This document shows positions 42,633-52,684 of a DNA stretch of 64,000 nt, in pieces. Under the pieces are notes generated by a model. It saw only the letters and a program-made list of their open reading frames with translations, made no database searches and was not told the origin of the DNA. Positions within the stretch are counted from its first letter, which is position 1; the number at the start of each line of letters is the position of its first letter. The stretch lies in the NCBI RefSeq assembly GCF_900116205.1, contig NZ_FOZS01000001.1, positions 1,240,001 to 1,304,000 of the forward strand. Reading direction: 5' to 3'. Origin of the DNA: Halostagnicola kamekurae. Lineage in GTDB: Archaea > Halobacteriota > Halobacteria > Halobacteriales > Natrialbaceae. The translations under genes were made by a program, and so were the position numbers.

Positions 42633-43075
42633 GTGACGTTAGCACCTAACTGTTCTGCGACTTCGTGAAGGTGAACGAAACGGATGTTCGAGAGCCGATC
42701 GAGCGACGTGTCCTCGAGGATCTCGGCCTCGCGGTCGTCGTCGTTCTCGTAGGGGTTGCCGACGTAGACGCGGACGCCTTCGAACGCCTCGCGGCCGCGT
42801 GGTTTCTTGTGCGGCAACATCCCGCGGATGGACCGCTTGAAAATCATGTCGGGACGGCGTGGGTATGCCGGCCCCTGATCGGAACTGAGCTGCGTTCGCG
42901 TCCGGTAGGTGTCGATAACGTCGTCTCTGTCGCCGGTGATGACCGCATCTTCGGCGTTGACCACGGCGACCGTCTCGCCGTCCAGTGCGCGCTGTGCGAC
43001 CTGGCTGGCCACGCGACCGAGGATGCAGTCTCGAGCGTCGACGACGACGTCCGCATCGAACTCTGCGTAGCTCAT
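42626..43075 (-). CDS. rplM: Ribosomal protein uL13
   Basis: A 149-residue large-subunit protein. [20 protein letters not shown] and [20 protein letters not shown] are diagnostic. ATGA overlaps eL18. Confidence 0.97.
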   Translation of the reverse strand: MSYAEFDADVVVDARDCILGRVASQVAQRALDGETVAVVNAEDAVITGDRDDVIDTYRTRTQLSSDQGPAYPRRPDMIFKRSIRGMLPHKKPRGREAFEGVRVYVGNPYENDDDREAEILEDTSLDRLSNIRFVHLHEVAEQLGANVTW

Positions 43076-43425
43076 GCGATCACCCGGACGTCGCTTCCTT
43101 CTGGGTTCTCTTCGAGCACTTGCTCGAGCGGTACTGGCTCGCCGACCTGGTCGATTTTCGTCTCTGCCGACGACGAGAAGTCGACGGCGGCGACGGTGAC
43201 GTTCTTCTGGAGTGCGCCCGAACCCAGCACCTTGCCGGGAACGACGACGGTCTCTTCTTCTCGCGCGTACCGCTCGATGCGCCCCAGGTTCACTTCCGCG
43301 TGACTCCGACGGGGTTTCTCGAGACGGTCCGCGATATCACGCCAGACGTCTGCGTCCGCGCTTCGCGAGGCGGACTTCAGCTCGGCGATAAGATCGTTGA
43401 GCCTCGGATTGGTTTTACTACTCAT
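43072..43425 (-). CDS. rpl18e: Ribosomal protein eL18
   Basis: A 117-residue protein: [40 protein letters not shown] and [20 protein letters not shown]. It is the first protein gene after tRNA-Leu in the operon. Confidence 0.96.
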   Translation of the reverse strand: MSSKTNPRLNDLIAELKSASRSADADVWRDIADRLEKPRRSHAEVNLGRIERYAREEETVVVPGKVLGSGALQKNVTVAAVDFSSSAETKIDQVGEPVPLEQVLEENPEGSDVRVIA

Positions 43426-43451
43426 TGGTGTCCTCCAAATGCTGCAAAGGT

Positions 43452-43474
43452 GCGACTCTCGACGTGAGAGTCGC
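43452..43474 (-). other. Perfect hairpin between tRNA-Leu and eL18
   Basis: GCGACTCTC, loop GACGT, GAGAGTCGC: a 9-bp stem with a 5-base loop, 11 bases after the tRNA 3' end and 26 bases before the eL18 start. It may protect the mRNA 5' end after tRNA excision or influence initiation. Confidence 0.5.
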
Positions 43475-43484
43475 GGAGAAGTGA

Positions 43485-43569
43485 TGCAGGGAGCAGGATT
43501 TGAACCTGCGGACTCCTACGAGACAGCGCCCTGAACGCTGCGCCGTTGGCCTGACTTGGCTATCCCTGC
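43485..43569 (-). tRNA. tRNA-Leu (anticodon CAG)
   Basis: An 85-base type II tRNA. The acceptor arms GCAGGGA and TCCCTGC pair perfectly, and the anticodon stem CAGCG/CGCTG encloses TTCAGGG, giving CAG for CUG codons. A long variable arm (TCTCGTAGGAGT region) and T loop TTCAAAT are present. It is transcribed within the ribosomal/RNA polymerase operon. The longer reverse-strand frame across it is not a gene. Confidence 0.95.
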
Positions 43570-43700
43570 CCGCACTTCCGTCTACCCCTCGCCCCTTCAA
43601 ACCCCTTTCGGTTCGCGTGACTGTCGGCGCGCCGCTCTCGTAGCCGGCGGCGGCGGCCATCATCTGGGTTGCGGGGGGTTGGGGTAGTGTCATCCGTTGA

Positions 43701-44450
43701 TTATAGCTGTACTGCTTCTTCGAGTTCCGTCGCGCGGGCCTCGAGCGTGTCGACGGCTCGCGTGACGAGTTCGGCGACGGTGAACGATCCGTCGGTCTCG
43801 ACGTGGAAGACGAAGGCGTTCGGCACGTCTTCGACGGTCACTTCCTTGCCGGGATACCGGTTCGACAGGTCGTCGTCGAACTCGCTGGTCGGGATCAGTT
43901 CGCCGTCGTCCTCGATGACGCCGCGAACGATCCGGGACTGTTCGTCCTCGAACTCGGGGAGGTCGCCGTCGACGGTGACGCGCTGGAGATGGCGGTAGCC
44001 GACGGCCACGCCGCCCTGATGTTTGGCGTGGTCTTTCCCGCGCTCGACGACGGCGTCGGCCTCGGCCTCGAGACGCTGGTCGTCTTTGAGGTCGATGATC
44101 GGAACGTTGTCCTCGGCCGGCTGGACGAGGCTGTCACTCGAGACGAGATCGCCCGAGTACGCCGTTCGCGGTCCCTCGACGTCGATCGAGAGCGTGACGG
44201 TGTCGCCGTCGACGAACTCGCCTTCGGGCGGAGTCGTAAGCGGGACGAGCCCGAGTCGAAGCGCGAGCTGTTCGTCGAACATCACCGACGAGTTCTCGAT
44301 AAAGCGGACCTCGTCGATGGCCATCGTCGGCACGTCGGCGACCATCGCTCGACGGAGGCCGTTCGCGAACGCGGGGGTGACCCCGCGGACGAGGAATCGA
44401 GCCTTTCGATCCCCGGTTTCGACGAACTCGACGTCGTACTCTGCGGTCAT
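43701..44450 (-). CDS. rpoD: RNA polymerase subunit D (Rpb3)
   Basis: A 249-residue assembly subunit. The dimerisation motif is [20 protein letters not shown], and the end [20 protein letters not shown] is the C-terminal helix. The whole protein has no cysteine, so the iron-sulphur cluster found in subunit D of many archaea cannot form here. Confidence 0.96.
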   Translation of the reverse strand: MTAEYDVEFVETGDRKARFLVRGVTPAFANGLRRAMVADVPTMAIDEVRFIENSSVMFDEQLALRLGLVPLTTPPEGEFVDGDTVTLSIDVEGPRTAYSGDLVSSDSLVQPAEDNVPIIDLKDDQRLEAEADAVVERGKDHAKHQGGVAVGYRHLQRVTVDGDLPEFEDEQSRIVRGVIEDDGELIPTSEFDDDLSNRYPGKEVTVEDVPNAFVFHVETDGSFTVAELVTRAVDTLEARATELEEAVQL

Positions 44451-44453
44451 GGT

Positions 44454-44840
44454 CTAGTATCCGCCCTTTCCTTTCGGGGCACGCGATCCGTCGTGTGGGA
44501 TCGGCGTGACGTCCTCGATGCGACCGATCTCGATGCCGGAGCGGGCGAGCGCGCGAATCGTCGCCTGGGCGCCGGGACCGGGTGACTTCTGCAAGTTGCC
44601 ACCGGGGCCGCGCACGCGGACGTGAAGACCTGTGATGCCGGCTGCTTTGACCTCTTCGGCTACCCCTTCTGCCATCTGCATGGCGGCGTAGGGAGACGCT
44701 TCGTCGCGGTTTTGCTTGACCGCGGTCCCGCCGGAGGACTTCGCGATCGTCTCCGCGCCCGTGAGGTCTGTCACGGTCATGATGGTGTTGTTGAACGATG
44801 CGTGTACGTGGGCAACGCCCCATTTATCGTCGTCTGCCAT
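44454..44840 (-). CDS. rpsK: Ribosomal protein uS11
   Basis: A 128-residue protein with [20 protein letters not shown], then [20 protein letters not shown] and the end [20 protein letters not shown], the standard family sequence. It lies between S4 and RpoD. Confidence 0.97.
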   Translation of the reverse strand: MADDDKWGVAHVHASFNNTIMTVTDLTGAETIAKSSGGTAVKQNRDEASPYAAMQMAEGVAEEVKAAGITGLHVRVRGPGGNLQKSPGPGAQATIRALARSGIEIGRIEDVTPIPHDGSRAPKGKGGY

Positions 44841-45362
44841 TTATTGTTCCTCCGCTCGTTCTGGGTGGAGTTCGTCCGCGAGTGGACTGTTCTCGTCGAA
44901 TTCGACGTCGTCTTCCTCGTCGACGTCGACGACGTACGACGGTATCGTGTGTCGACGGTCGCCGACGACGACGTGGCCGTGACTGATGAACTGACGGGCC
45001 TGCTGTGGCGTGTTCGCCAGTCCGTTCCGGTAGACGATGGTTTGAAGACGACGCTCGAGAACGTCCTCGATCTCTAAGGAGAGGACGTCGCCGAGTTCGT
45101 CGGCCTCGTCGAGGTAGCCGACGCGGGCGAGTCGGCCGAGGAACTCCTCGGTTCGTCGGGCGACTGCCGCCTCGTCCTGTGACTGTGCGAGCAGGTCACG
45201 GGCCTCGCGCCGGTAGGAGCGAAGCTGGGACTGTGCACGCCAGAGCTCTTCTTTGTTCGTCAGGCCGTAGCGATCGAGCAGCGAGTGCTCGCTTGCGATG
45301 CGCTCGCCCTGGTAGGGATGGTTCGGCGTCTCGTAGTTTTTGGTGTCCGTTCCGAGTGGCAT
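44841..45362 (-). CDS. rpsD: Ribosomal protein uS4
   Basis: A 173-residue protein: [20 protein letters not shown], the S4 RNA-binding domain [20 protein letters not shown] followed by FISHGHVVV, and an acidic tail. Shares a base with the uS13 stop. Confidence 0.97.
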   Translation of the reverse strand: MPLGTDTKNYETPNHPYQGERIASEHSLLDRYGLTNKEELWRAQSQLRSYRREARDLLAQSQDEAAVARRTEEFLGRLARVGYLDEADELGDVLSLEIEDVLERRLQTIVYRNGLANTPQQARQFISHGHVVVGDRRHTIPSYVVDVDEEDDVEFDENSPLADELHPERAEEQ

Positions 45363-45883
45363 TATTCGTCATCCTCCTCGGCGGCGGCTTCCTCCGCCTG
45401 TTCTTCCCGGATCTCCTCGACGTTGACGCCGATCGTCCCCTCGGTACGACCGGTGGACTTGGTTCGCTGTCCGCGAACCTTCTGGCCGCGCTTGTGGCGG
45501 ACGCCCTTGTAGGAGTCGATCATCTTCATCCGGTTGATGTCTTGCTGTCGGGTCAACTGGAGGTCGTTACCGATCTCGTGAGTGGTTTCGCCGGTGTAGA
45601 AGTCGTTCTGGCGGTTCGCGAGCCAGTCAGGGACTTCGTCGGCGTAGTTCTCGACGACCTCGACGACCTCGTCGATGACGTCTTCGTCCAGTCGACCGAA
45701 GGTTGCGGTGCGGTCGACTTCAGCTTCCTCCGCGATGATACGCGCGGTCCGACGACCGACGCCGTTCAGTTCGGACAGCGACCGTTCGACGGATTTCGTC
45801 CCGTCGAGGTCGGTCTGACCGATGCGGACGAAGTACTGAAGGTCTTCATCCTCTTCTTGTTCTTGTGGTTCTTCCTCGCTCAT
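45362..45883 (-). CDS. rpsM: Ribosomal protein uS13
   Basis: A 173-residue protein. [20 protein letters not shown] is the helix-two-turn-helix region, and [20 protein letters not shown] is the conserved C-terminal RNA-binding stretch. Both ends are extended and acidic ([14 protein letters not shown] at the start). First protein gene of the operon, after tRNA-Ser. Confidence 0.97.
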   Translation of the reverse strand: MSEEEPQEQEEDEDLQYFVRIGQTDLDGTKSVERSLSELNGVGRRTARIIAEEAEVDRTATFGRLDEDVIDEVVEVVENYADEVPDWLANRQNDFYTGETTHEIGNDLQLTRQQDINRMKMIDSYKGVRHKRGQKVRGQRTKSTGRTEGTIGVNVEEIREEQAEEAAAEEDDE

Positions 45884-45953
45884 ATGTCGTGTATCTCTGT
45901 CTTTCGTGCGCGCACGGAAGGCTGACGCAAGCGCGCCAGTACTGTGAATCCGA

Positions 45954-46036
45954 CGTCGTGGCGGGGATTTGAACCCCGGAGGCTTGACGCCACATGGTTA
46001 GCAACCATGCGCCTTGGGCCGCTTGGCTACCACGAC
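45954..46036 (-). tRNA. tRNA-Ser (anticodon GCU)
   Basis: An 83-base type II tRNA. Acceptor arms GTCGTGG and CCACGAC pair perfectly. The anticodon stem CATGG/CCATG encloses TTGCTAA, giving GCU for AGC/AGU codons. A long variable arm and T loop TTCAAAT are present, with discriminator G. It leads the ribosomal operon. Confidence 0.95.
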
Positions 46037-46116
46037 ACCGTGTCTGTTATCGTCGCCCGTCTGGACTCGGGGATCGGTCCCCTACACGTATCGCATCGAA
46101 AGCTACCCCCGTCGAG

Positions 46117-46125
46117 TACTTAAGG
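46117..46125 (-). promoter_or_regulatory. Promoter of the tRNA-Ser/S13 operon
   Basis: Reverse strand CTTAAGTAC in an A/T patch preceded by purines, an archaeal TATA/BRE arrangement. Transcription would begin about 60 bases before the tRNA. Confidence 0.5.
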
Positions 46126-46240
46126 GCAACGAAAGGAATTTCGCGACCGCCTCGTGGATCGGCCAATTCGACCCGTCTCGTCGCTGAACCCATCAACGCG
46201 GCTACGAGCAATTGTGAACCGATTGAACTTATTGTGATCC

Positions 46241-47221
46241 GTGAAAAACGCGGACCAACAGGTGTCCCGAAACGACCTCGCCCTCCGAATCGGTGCCGCC
46301 CTCGCCGCTATCGTCTCGATCGGACTGGTTGCTGCCACGATCCGATCACCGCTGGAAACGGGCGGCACCGGTGGATCCGGCGGGGGTGAAGATGGCGGTT
46401 CCGGTGTAGGTGGGCAATCGGGATTCCAATCGGGAGGTGGAGAAAGCGTCCCGGAGTTCTTCGAGTACCTCGTGTATGCGCTCCTCATCGTCGTCGCGAT
46501 TGCCATCGCTTGGTACTTGCTCTTTCATCGGCGGGAGCTCCTCGGGATGGTCGCAGCAGTGATCGCGGTCGTTGGCGTTCTCGTCCTTTTGGTGTGGCTG
46601 TTCATGGAGCTCGGCGGGGACCCGAACCTCGAGCCGCCGAACCGCAGCGCCGGGTCACAACCGGGCCAGGGCGGAGGAAATCCAGGTCAGGGAGAGAGAG
46701 AGCGCACTCCGATTTCGATCGGACCGCTGGTGGGTGTGCTGGCGGTCATCACCGCGATCTTCGCCGGCGCGCTCGTGCTCACCAACCGGCGGTCCGACGG
46801 CGACGAACTCGCTGCGAGCGAGGAGTCCGGCCTCGAGGACGATATCGAACGCGCGGCCGTCGGCGAAGCGGCCGGTCGCGCTGCGACGCGGATCGAGGCG
46901 GCCGACGACGACGTCGACAACGAGGTGTACCGGGCCTGGGAGGAGATGACCGAGCTTCTCGAGGTCGATCGCCCGGAGACCAGCACGCCGGGCGAGTTCG
47001 CCGACGCGGCGATCGACGCCGGTCTCGCCCGCGAGCACGTCAAAGACCTGACTCGGCTGTTCGAAGCCGTCCGCTACGGCGGCGTCGAGACGACGGCCGA
47101 AATGGAAGCGCGTGCCGTCGCCGTCCTCCGCGAGATCGAAACCGAGTACGCCGACGATGGAGATGGGAGCACCGACCACGTGGATGGAGGCACTGACGGG
47201 CAGACCGGAGGTGGTACCTGA
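46241..47221 (+). CDS. DUF4129 domain membrane protein
   Basis: A 326-residue protein from GTG 46241. A first helix (about 17-34) is followed by a glycine-rich low-complexity stretch, two helices (about 76-122), a linker and a fourth helix near 165. The C-terminal soluble DUF4129-type domain is from about 215 to 300 (VYRAWEEMTELLEVDRPETS, TPGEFADAAI). This domain order is common next to DUF58 genes, where it is linked to MoxR-type chaperone systems. Its TGA shares a base with the next ATG. Confidence 0.85.
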   Translation: MKNADQQVSRNDLALRIGAALAAIVSIGLVAATIRSPLETGGTGGSGGGEDGGSGVGGQSGFQSGGGESVPEFFEYLVYALLIVVAIAIAWYLLFHRRELLGMVAAVIAVVGVLVLLVWLFMELGGDPNLEPPNRSAGSQPGQGGGNPGQGERERTPISIGPLVGVLAVITAIFAGALVLTNRRSDGDELAASEESGLEDDIERAAVGEAAGRAATRIEAADDDVDNEVYRAWEEMTELLEVDRPETSTPGEFADAAIDAGLAREHVKDLTRLFEAVRYGGVETTAEMEARAVAVLREIETEYADDGDGSTDHVDGGTDGQTGGGT

Positions 47222-49194
47222 TGAGCGTGCGCACCGGATGGCTCGCTCTGGGCCTTCTCAGTTTTCTCGGCGGCGTCGCCGTGCTGACCGGGGCTATCGG
47301 CCTCGGGGTCGGACACGGGACTCTCGTCACGGTCGCCTGCGGCCTGTTGCTCGGGGCCGTTACGACGCTCTCGAGACGTCGGGGTAACAGAGAACAGACC
47401 GGGACGCCGGATCCCGAACGCACCTATCGCGTACCCGCCCCCGGGTCGTCGCTCGCGGACGCGATCGGGCAACTTCGAGAGACCCAAGGGATCTACACCG
47501 CCCACAGTCGACGGTTCGTCGACGGGCTTCGGACCGCCGTCGTCGCCGTGCTCACGCGCTTCGAAGGGCGGCCCGTCGAGGAGGCGCAGGATCGACTCGA
47601 GACGGGCGAGTGGACCGACGACCGGCGGGCGGCGGCGTTCCTCTCCGAATCGGTCGACCCGCCCTCGAGTTCGGTCCGGCGACGCCTCTCGGCCGCGCTC
47701 AATCGCGAGACGACGTTTCGGAACGGGATTCGACGGACCGGTGCGAGCATCGCACGTATCGGGTACGGCGACGGATCGACCGGTTCCGACCCAAATTCGC
47801 TACCGAAGTACGAGGAAACCGATACCACGCAAACTGACCGGGATCCGCGGACGACGAGCAAACGCGTTCGCGGAACCGAACACGCTCGCGAGCGTTCGAC
47901 CGGGTACTGGACCGGCGTCGGGGCCGTCGCGCTTCTCGCGGTCGGTATCGGCACTCTCGCCGAGTCCCCGGCGGTCGTTCTCGCGGGCGTCGTCGGCGTC
48001 GGATACGCTGGCTTCGCTCGCGCGTTCGACCCCCCGGTCCCGCGGATCGCTCTCGACCGAACGGTGTCGAACGAGTCACCCGAACCCGGCGACGAAGTGG
48101 ACGTGAGCCTGACGGTCACCAACGAGACCGATCGGTTGCTCCCCGATCTCAGACTCGTCGACGGCGTGCCGCCGGGGCTGACCGTCACCGACGGCACGGC
48201 CCGGATCGGAACCGCGTTGCGACCGAACGAGTCGGTCGCGCTCGAGTACACCGTCACCGCTCGTCGCGGCACTCACGAGTTCGATCCCGCGCTCGTGCTC
48301 ACGCGCGACCCGTCGCGAGCGAACGAGCGGCAGGTCTACGTCGGCGAGGAAACGTCGATCGTCTCCGCACCCGTCTTGCGTCCGATCGCTGCGCCCGTCC
48401 CGCTTCGGGCGACGGCGGCGTCGTTCGCGGGTCGCCTCCAGACGACCGACGGTGGCACCGGAACCGCGTTCCACTCGGTTCGGGAGTACCGGCGCAACGA
48501 TCCGCTCAACCGGATCGACTGGAACCGCCACGCCCGAACGGGCGAACTCGCGACCCTGGAGTTCCACGAGGAGCGGGCGGCACGAGTCGTTCTCCTGCTC
48601 GACACCAGGATCGACGCCTATCTCGCGCCGTCACCGGACGACCGACACGCCGTCGATCGATCGGTCGCCGCTGCGGGACGAACCGCGGCGACGCTCCTCG
48701 AGAACGGCGACACCGTCGGACTCGCCGCGATAGGCCCCGGACGATCGACGGCCGAGGAGGGGGCCTCCTCGAAACAGGAGCCCTGCTGGCTCGCTCCGGC
48801 GGCGGGGCGACACCACCGCGTCGAGTTCGAACGGCTGCTCGCGACCCACTCGCAGTTTTCCGCCGTAGCGCCCAAACGCGGGACACAGTGGTTCGGTCAG
48901 CTTCGAACGCTCCGTCGGCGATTCTCCGCGGAAACGCAGATCCTCTTTTTCTCGCCACTGTGTGACGCGGGGAGCCTCGAGATCGCCCAGAAACTGGAGG
49001 CACGCGGCTACCCGGTGACGGTCGTTTCGCCGGATCCAACGACGGATCGAACGACCGCCCAGCAACTGGCGGGCGTCGCGAGACGCATCCGGCAGTTCGA
49101 CCTGCAACGCGCCGGGGTTCCAGTCGTCGACTGGGCGGCCGGAGAGTCGATCGACGACGCCTTCGCTCGCGTCGACGCGGGTGATATCAGATGA
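47221..49194 (+). CDS. DUF58 domain protein
   Basis: A 657-residue protein. Two N-terminal helices (8-45), a charged region, two more helices (about 228-265) and a beta-sandwich CARDB-like stretch (RTVSNESPEPGDEVDVSLTV) precede the DUF58 motif. That motif is FHSVREYRRNDPLNRIDWNR followed by HARTGELATLEFHEERAARV, and a von Willebrand A-like fold runs to the end. Proteins of this type are partners of MoxR AAA+ ATPases, but no moxR gene adjoins here. Confidence 0.88.
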   Translation: MSVRTGWLALGLLSFLGGVAVLTGAIGLGVGHGTLVTVACGLLLGAVTTLSRRRGNREQTGTPDPERTYRVPAPGSSLADAIGQLRETQGIYTAHSRRFVDGLRTAVVAVLTRFEGRPVEEAQDRLETGEWTDDRRAAAFLSESVDPPSSSVRRRLSAALNRETTFRNGIRRTGASIARIGYGDGSTGSDPNSLPKYEETDTTQTDRDPRTTSKRVRGTEHARERSTGYWTGVGAVALLAVGIGTLAESPAVVLAGVVGVGYAGFARAFDPPVPRIALDRTVSNESPEPGDEVDVSLTVTNETDRLLPDLRLVDGVPPGLTVTDGTARIGTALRPNESVALEYTVTARRGTHEFDPALVLTRDPSRANERQVYVGEETSIVSAPVLRPIAAPVPLRATAASFAGRLQTTDGGTGTAFHSVREYRRNDPLNRIDWNRHARTGELATLEFHEERAARVVLLLDTRIDAYLAPSPDDRHAVDRSVAAAGRTAATLLENGDTVGLAAIGPGRSTAEEGASSKQEPCWLAPAAGRHHRVEFERLLATHSQFSAVAPKRGTQWFGQLRTLRRRFSAETQILFFSPLCDAGSLEIAQKLEARGYPVTVVSPDPTTDRTTAQQLAGVARRIRQFDLQRAGVPVVDWAAGESIDDAFARVDAGDIR

Positions 49195-49736
49195 GCGACG
49201 TCACCCGACGGCCCACGGCGGTTTCGCGGGCGGTCGCTATCGGCGGTGCGATCGTCGCCGTACTGGCCGCGACGATGGGGTCGATATACGGCTTCGGAAT
49301 CGGCGTCGTCGGCCTGGCGGTGCTCGCGCTCGGACTCGCATGGGGCAACCGAGACGCTATCGACGTCGGCTCGCTGGCAATCTTCGCCGGCGTCGTCGCC
49401 GGTGGATTACAGGGAGAATCGGTCGAGTTGACCGTCCTCGCGACGATCGGAACGGTCCTCGCGTGGGACCTCGGCCACGACGCGACGGACCTCGGCGAAC
49501 AGCTCGGCAGAGAGGCCGAGACGGCGCGCCTCGAGGGCGTCCACGTCCTCTCGAGTCTCTTGATCGGTCTCGTCGCGGCGACGCTCGGCTACGGCGTCTA
49601 CGTCTTCGCGGCCGGCGGCCAGCCGATCGCGGCGGTCGTGTTGTTCGTCCTTGCGGGGGCCGCTCTCGTGGTCGCGCTGGGCTCGAGTCGCGATGGCGGC
49701 GAGTGGACGGAGAGTTCTAGCTCCCGTCGTCGTTAG
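49191..49736 (+). CDS. Membrane protein of the DUF58 operon (DUF7519-like)
   Basis: A 181-residue protein with five hydrophobic segments and a conserved-looking soluble patch [20 protein letters not shown] followed by [11 protein letters not shown]. It overlaps the DUF58 gene as ATGA. It corresponds in place to haloarchaeal proteins named DUF7519, a name recalled tentatively. Its stop overlaps the convergent moaA stop. Confidence 0.75.
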   Translation: MSDVTRRPTAVSRAVAIGGAIVAVLAATMGSIYGFGIGVVGLAVLALGLAWGNRDAIDVGSLAIFAGVVAGGLQGESVELTVLATIGTVLAWDLGHDATDLGEQLGREAETARLEGVHVLSSLLIGLVAATLGYGVYVFAAGGQPIAAVVLFVLAGAALVVALGSSRDGGEWTESSSSRRR

Positions 49737-50785
49737 TTCTCGGCCGCCGAGGTGTCGGGACCGTCCTCGAGGTAGCTCTCGTTTACCACCCAGTGGCCGT
49801 CGTCGTTCCGGACCATGTACTCGCCGTAGTAGGGGACCCGCTGTTCGACGACGTCGCGAAACGCGTCGCGGATCTCGGGTTTGGACATCTCTCCCATCGG
49901 TTTGAGGTCGTCGTTGCGGTTGAGACAGCCCTTGAGATAGCCGTCGTGAGTGACCCGTACTCGGTGGCAGTTCGCACAGAACGTCGGGTTTTCGACGGGG
50001 TCGACGATCTCGACCATGCCGCGGCCGGTTTCCGACTCGTTCGACGTTTCGTCGCCCGCGTCATCGGTTTCGGCACCCGCGTCATCGGCGGCGATCCAGT
50101 AGCGCTTTCGGTCGTGCATCTCCCGGTGTTCGATCTCGTCGGCCCGTTCTGCGAGCCAGTCGTGGACTCGTTCGATATCGATCGCCCACTCCGGATTGCC
50201 GGTCAACTCCGGCATGTACTCGATGAGCTGGAGCTGGAGGCCCTCGTTTTCGGCGACGTGGTCGACCATTCCTGGCACGTAGCCCGCCGTGTGCTCGAAG
50301 ACGACCATGTTGAGCTTGACGGGGTCAAGTCCGGCTTCGAGCGCCGCGTCGACGCCCTCGAGCACTCGTTCGTAGGCGCCGCTTTTGGTGACCGCCGCGA
50401 AGTCCTCTGGGTCGAGGGCGTCCTGCGAGACGTTGACCCGCTCGAGGCCCGCCTCGACGAGGTCGGGCGCGCGACCGGGAAGGAAAGTTCCGTTCGTCGT
50501 CAGCGAGACTTCCATCGAATCGGGCGTTCGAGCGATGATCTCCTCTAAGTCCTGCCGGAGCATCGGTTCGCCGCCGGTGAACTTCACCGCGTCTACGTCG
50601 AACTCCGCGGCGACCTCGAGAAAGCGGACCACGTCGTCGGTCCCCATCTCGTCGTCCTGCGGGTCCATCGGTCCGCGGGTGTCGCCGAGTCCCTCGTTGT
50701 GACAGTAGACGCAGTCGAAGTTACACCGATCGGTGAGCGAGACGCGAACCCCCGTCACGTCGCGTCCGAACTCGTCGGTGAGCAT
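49733..50785 (-). CDS. moaA: GTP 3',8-cyclase MoaA (molybdenum cofactor)
   Basis: This 350-residue radical SAM enzyme makes the first molybdopterin intermediate from GTP. The N-terminal cluster motif is [12 protein letters not shown], the SAM-binding motif is [17 protein letters not shown], and the C-terminal second cluster cysteines are in [20 protein letters not shown] 30-residue acidic insert lies before the second cluster. ATG 50785 is preferred to GTG 50791. TATA-like CTTTAAGC lies 28 bases upstream. Confidence 0.95.
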   Translation of the reverse strand: MLTDEFGRDVTGVRVSLTDRCNFDCVYCHNEGLGDTRGPMDPQDDEMGTDDVVRFLEVAAEFDVDAVKFTGGEPMLRQDLEEIIARTPDSMEVSLTTNGTFLPGRAPDLVEAGLERVNVSQDALDPEDFAAVTKSGAYERVLEGVDAALEAGLDPVKLNMVVFEHTAGYVPGMVDHVAENEGLQLQLIEYMPELTGNPEWAIDIERVHDWLAERADEIEHREMHDRKRYWIAADDAGAETDDAGDETSNESETGRGMVEIVDPVENPTFCANCHRVRVTHDGYLKGCLNRNDDLKPMGEMSKPEIRDAFRDVVEQRVPYYGEYMVRNDDGHWVVNESYLEDGPDTSAAEN

Positions 50786-50923
50786 GTTCACACGTTGCAG
50801 ACGGATCCGCTTAAAGACGCCGGGAAATAGCGGGTATCGTAACCTAAACCAGTTACGTCAGACGGGCGGTAGCGATCGCACCTAGGGGAGTCTTTCTTGA
50901 GTATGGTCCGCGTAGTTCAGCGT

Positions 50924-51625
50924 ATGAGTACGATTGCGGAACTAACGATTCCGACCGACGAGTTCGCGCTTCGGGAAACCCTCGAGTCGGTCGACGACAT
51001 CTCCGTCGAGATCGAACGCGTCGTCGCCCACGGTCCCGATAGCGTCATGCCCTACCTCTGGATCTCCGGGGACGAATCGTCGATGGCGAATATCGATGCC
51101 CTCCTCGAAGACGATCCGAGCGTCGACGAGGCCGACCTCCTCACCGATCTCGACGAGGAACGGCTCTACCGGCTCAACTGGATCGACGACGTGACCGTGA
51201 TCGTCCACATCCTGACCGAGGAGAAGGCGACGGTCCTACAGGCGGCAAGCGAGGGTCAGTGGTGGCAGTTTCGCGTGCTCTTTCCCGAACGGGAGTCGCT
51301 GGCGAACACATACGACTTCGCGCGCGAGCAGGGATTCTCGCTCGACATCCAGAAGATCCACCAACTCGAGGAGGGCCGAGAGGGGCGCTACGGCCTGACC
51401 GACGCTCAGTACGAAACGCTCGTCTCGGCGCTCGAGGGCGGTTACTACGAGATCCCGCGGGATACAGACATGGAGTCGCTCTCCGACGAACTCGACATCT
51501 CCCATCAGGCGCTCTCCGAGCGGCTCCGGCGGGCGCATCGCTCGCTCGTCGAGGAAGCCGTCACGATCGGTCACGACGAGAACGGCGACGCCGTCGAGGG
51601 CGTCGAGCCGGACGCGACGAACTAG
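50924..51625 (+). CDS. Bacterio-opsin activator-type HTH regulator
   Basis: A 233-residue protein. The N-terminal sensor-like domain starts STIAELTIPTDEFALRETLE. The C-terminal HTH-10 domain is YGLTDAQYETLVSALEGGYY followed by the helix-turn-helix LSDELDISHQALSERLRRAH (about 195-215). ATG 50924 is the usual start for this family. Such regulators are very numerous in haloarchaea and targets are rarely known. Confidence 0.88.
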   Translation: MSTIAELTIPTDEFALRETLESVDDISVEIERVVAHGPDSVMPYLWISGDESSMANIDALLEDDPSVDEADLLTDLDEERLYRLNWIDDVTVIVHILTEEKATVLQAASEGQWWQFRVLFPERESLANTYDFAREQGFSLDIQKIHQLEEGREGRYGLTDAQYETLVSALEGGYYEIPRDTDMESLSDELDISHQALSERLRRAHRSLVEEAVTIGHDENGDAVEGVEPDATN

Positions 51626-51676
51626 CGGATCGAGTTCGACACAAGACATACCCCGGAACGAACTGTAGGACTCGCC

Positions 51677-51907
51677 ATGAACGAGGACATGCTCGAGGAT
51701 CAGGCCCGGTTGGTCGCGCTGCTCCGCGAGGAGGGCTGGGACGTCACCGACGTCGAACTGTCGGCCTACGACAGCCCGTGGGAGGACTCGAACGATCCCG
51801 AGGCGACGATCACGCTCACGGCGCGAAAACCCTACGAGGACGACGCGGAACGCGATGAAGAAGAGTCCGACGGGACGGGCGACGACAATCCGTTCAGGAT
51901 CAAGTAG
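51677..51907 (+). CDS. Small acidic protein, unknown function
   Basis: A 76-residue protein: EDMLEDQARLVALLREEGWD, then VTDVELSAYDSPWEDSNDPE and TITLTARKPYE, with an acidic tail ending NPFRIK. Secondary structure looks like helix then beta hairpin. No family is named. It is likely a conserved haloarchaeal gene. Confidence 0.7.
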   Translation: MNEDMLEDQARLVALLREEGWDVTDVELSAYDSPWEDSNDPEATITLTARKPYEDDAERDEEESDGTGDDNPFRIK

Positions 51908-51955
51908 CCGCCCGAAACCTACCGTCGTCAGCCGTTCTACTCGTCGCCAGCTATC

Positions 51956-52540
51956 CTACTCGTCGTCGACCATGCCACCGAACGCGGCGTCGGCGTCGGC
52001 GGGCACGTCGAAGTCGTGGTAGTGTTCGCCCTTCTCCTTCGTAAGAATATTCAGGGCTGCCGCCGCGCCGTCGCCCGCGGAGATAACCGCCTGCCACTCC
52101 TCGGCGCGTCCCATCGCTCCTGTCGCGTAGGCGTCTTCGACGCTCGTCTCCATCGTGATATCGACGTCGACCACGTCGCCGTCGAACGCCACGCCGAGCG
52201 AATCGGCGAGCTCGCGGTTGGCTCCCGTCGCGAGGACGACGTAGTCCGACTCGAACGAGTCGTCTTCGGTCTCGACCGCGAACCCGTCGTCGGTCTCGGA
52301 GACGTCGGTCACTTCCTCGCCCTGCCGGAGGTCGACGCCGTAGCTTTCGACCTGACGGCGGGCCGTCGCCATGAACGCCGTCCCGTCCTCCGAGCCGAGC
52401 CCGAGGTAGTTGAACAGGTGGGCCTTGTGCATCCACGTCCCGTCGGTGTCGAACACGGTCGTCTCGAGGCCGTTTTTCTGTGTGAACATCGCTGCGCTCA
52501 GTCCGGCGGGGCCGCCGCCGACGACGATTACGTCAGTCAT
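51956..52540 (-). CDS. FAD-dependent oxidoreductase, thioredoxin reductase-like
   Basis: A 194-residue flavoprotein. The dinucleotide-binding motif is DVIVVGGGPAGLSAAMFTQK at the N-terminus, YVVLATGANRELADSL in the middle and AYATGAMGRAEEWQAVISAG near the end. It is shorter than thioredoxin reductase (about 300) and lacks both the NADPH domain and the CxxC redox pair, so it is a single-domain member. The substrate is unknown. Confidence 0.85.
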   Translation of the reverse strand: MTDVIVVGGGPAGLSAAMFTQKNGLETTVFDTDGTWMHKAHLFNYLGLGSEDGTAFMATARRQVESYGVDLRQGEEVTDVSETDDGFAVETEDDSFESDYVVLATGANRELADSLGVAFDGDVVDVDITMETSVEDAYATGAMGRAEEWQAVISAGDGAAAALNILTKEKGEHYHDFDVPADADAAFGGMVDDE

Positions 52541-52684
52541 GAACGATCGTATCTACGTGGTTCTGTCCTGTTAGCTGTTGGTGTCCCCACCACCGACTGC
52601 CGCAGAGTCTCCGCGAGCGGGACAGAACGCGACCCCACTCGAGGTAAACGACGGAAAACTGTCGAAATCGGCCAGAGCCTCGCT

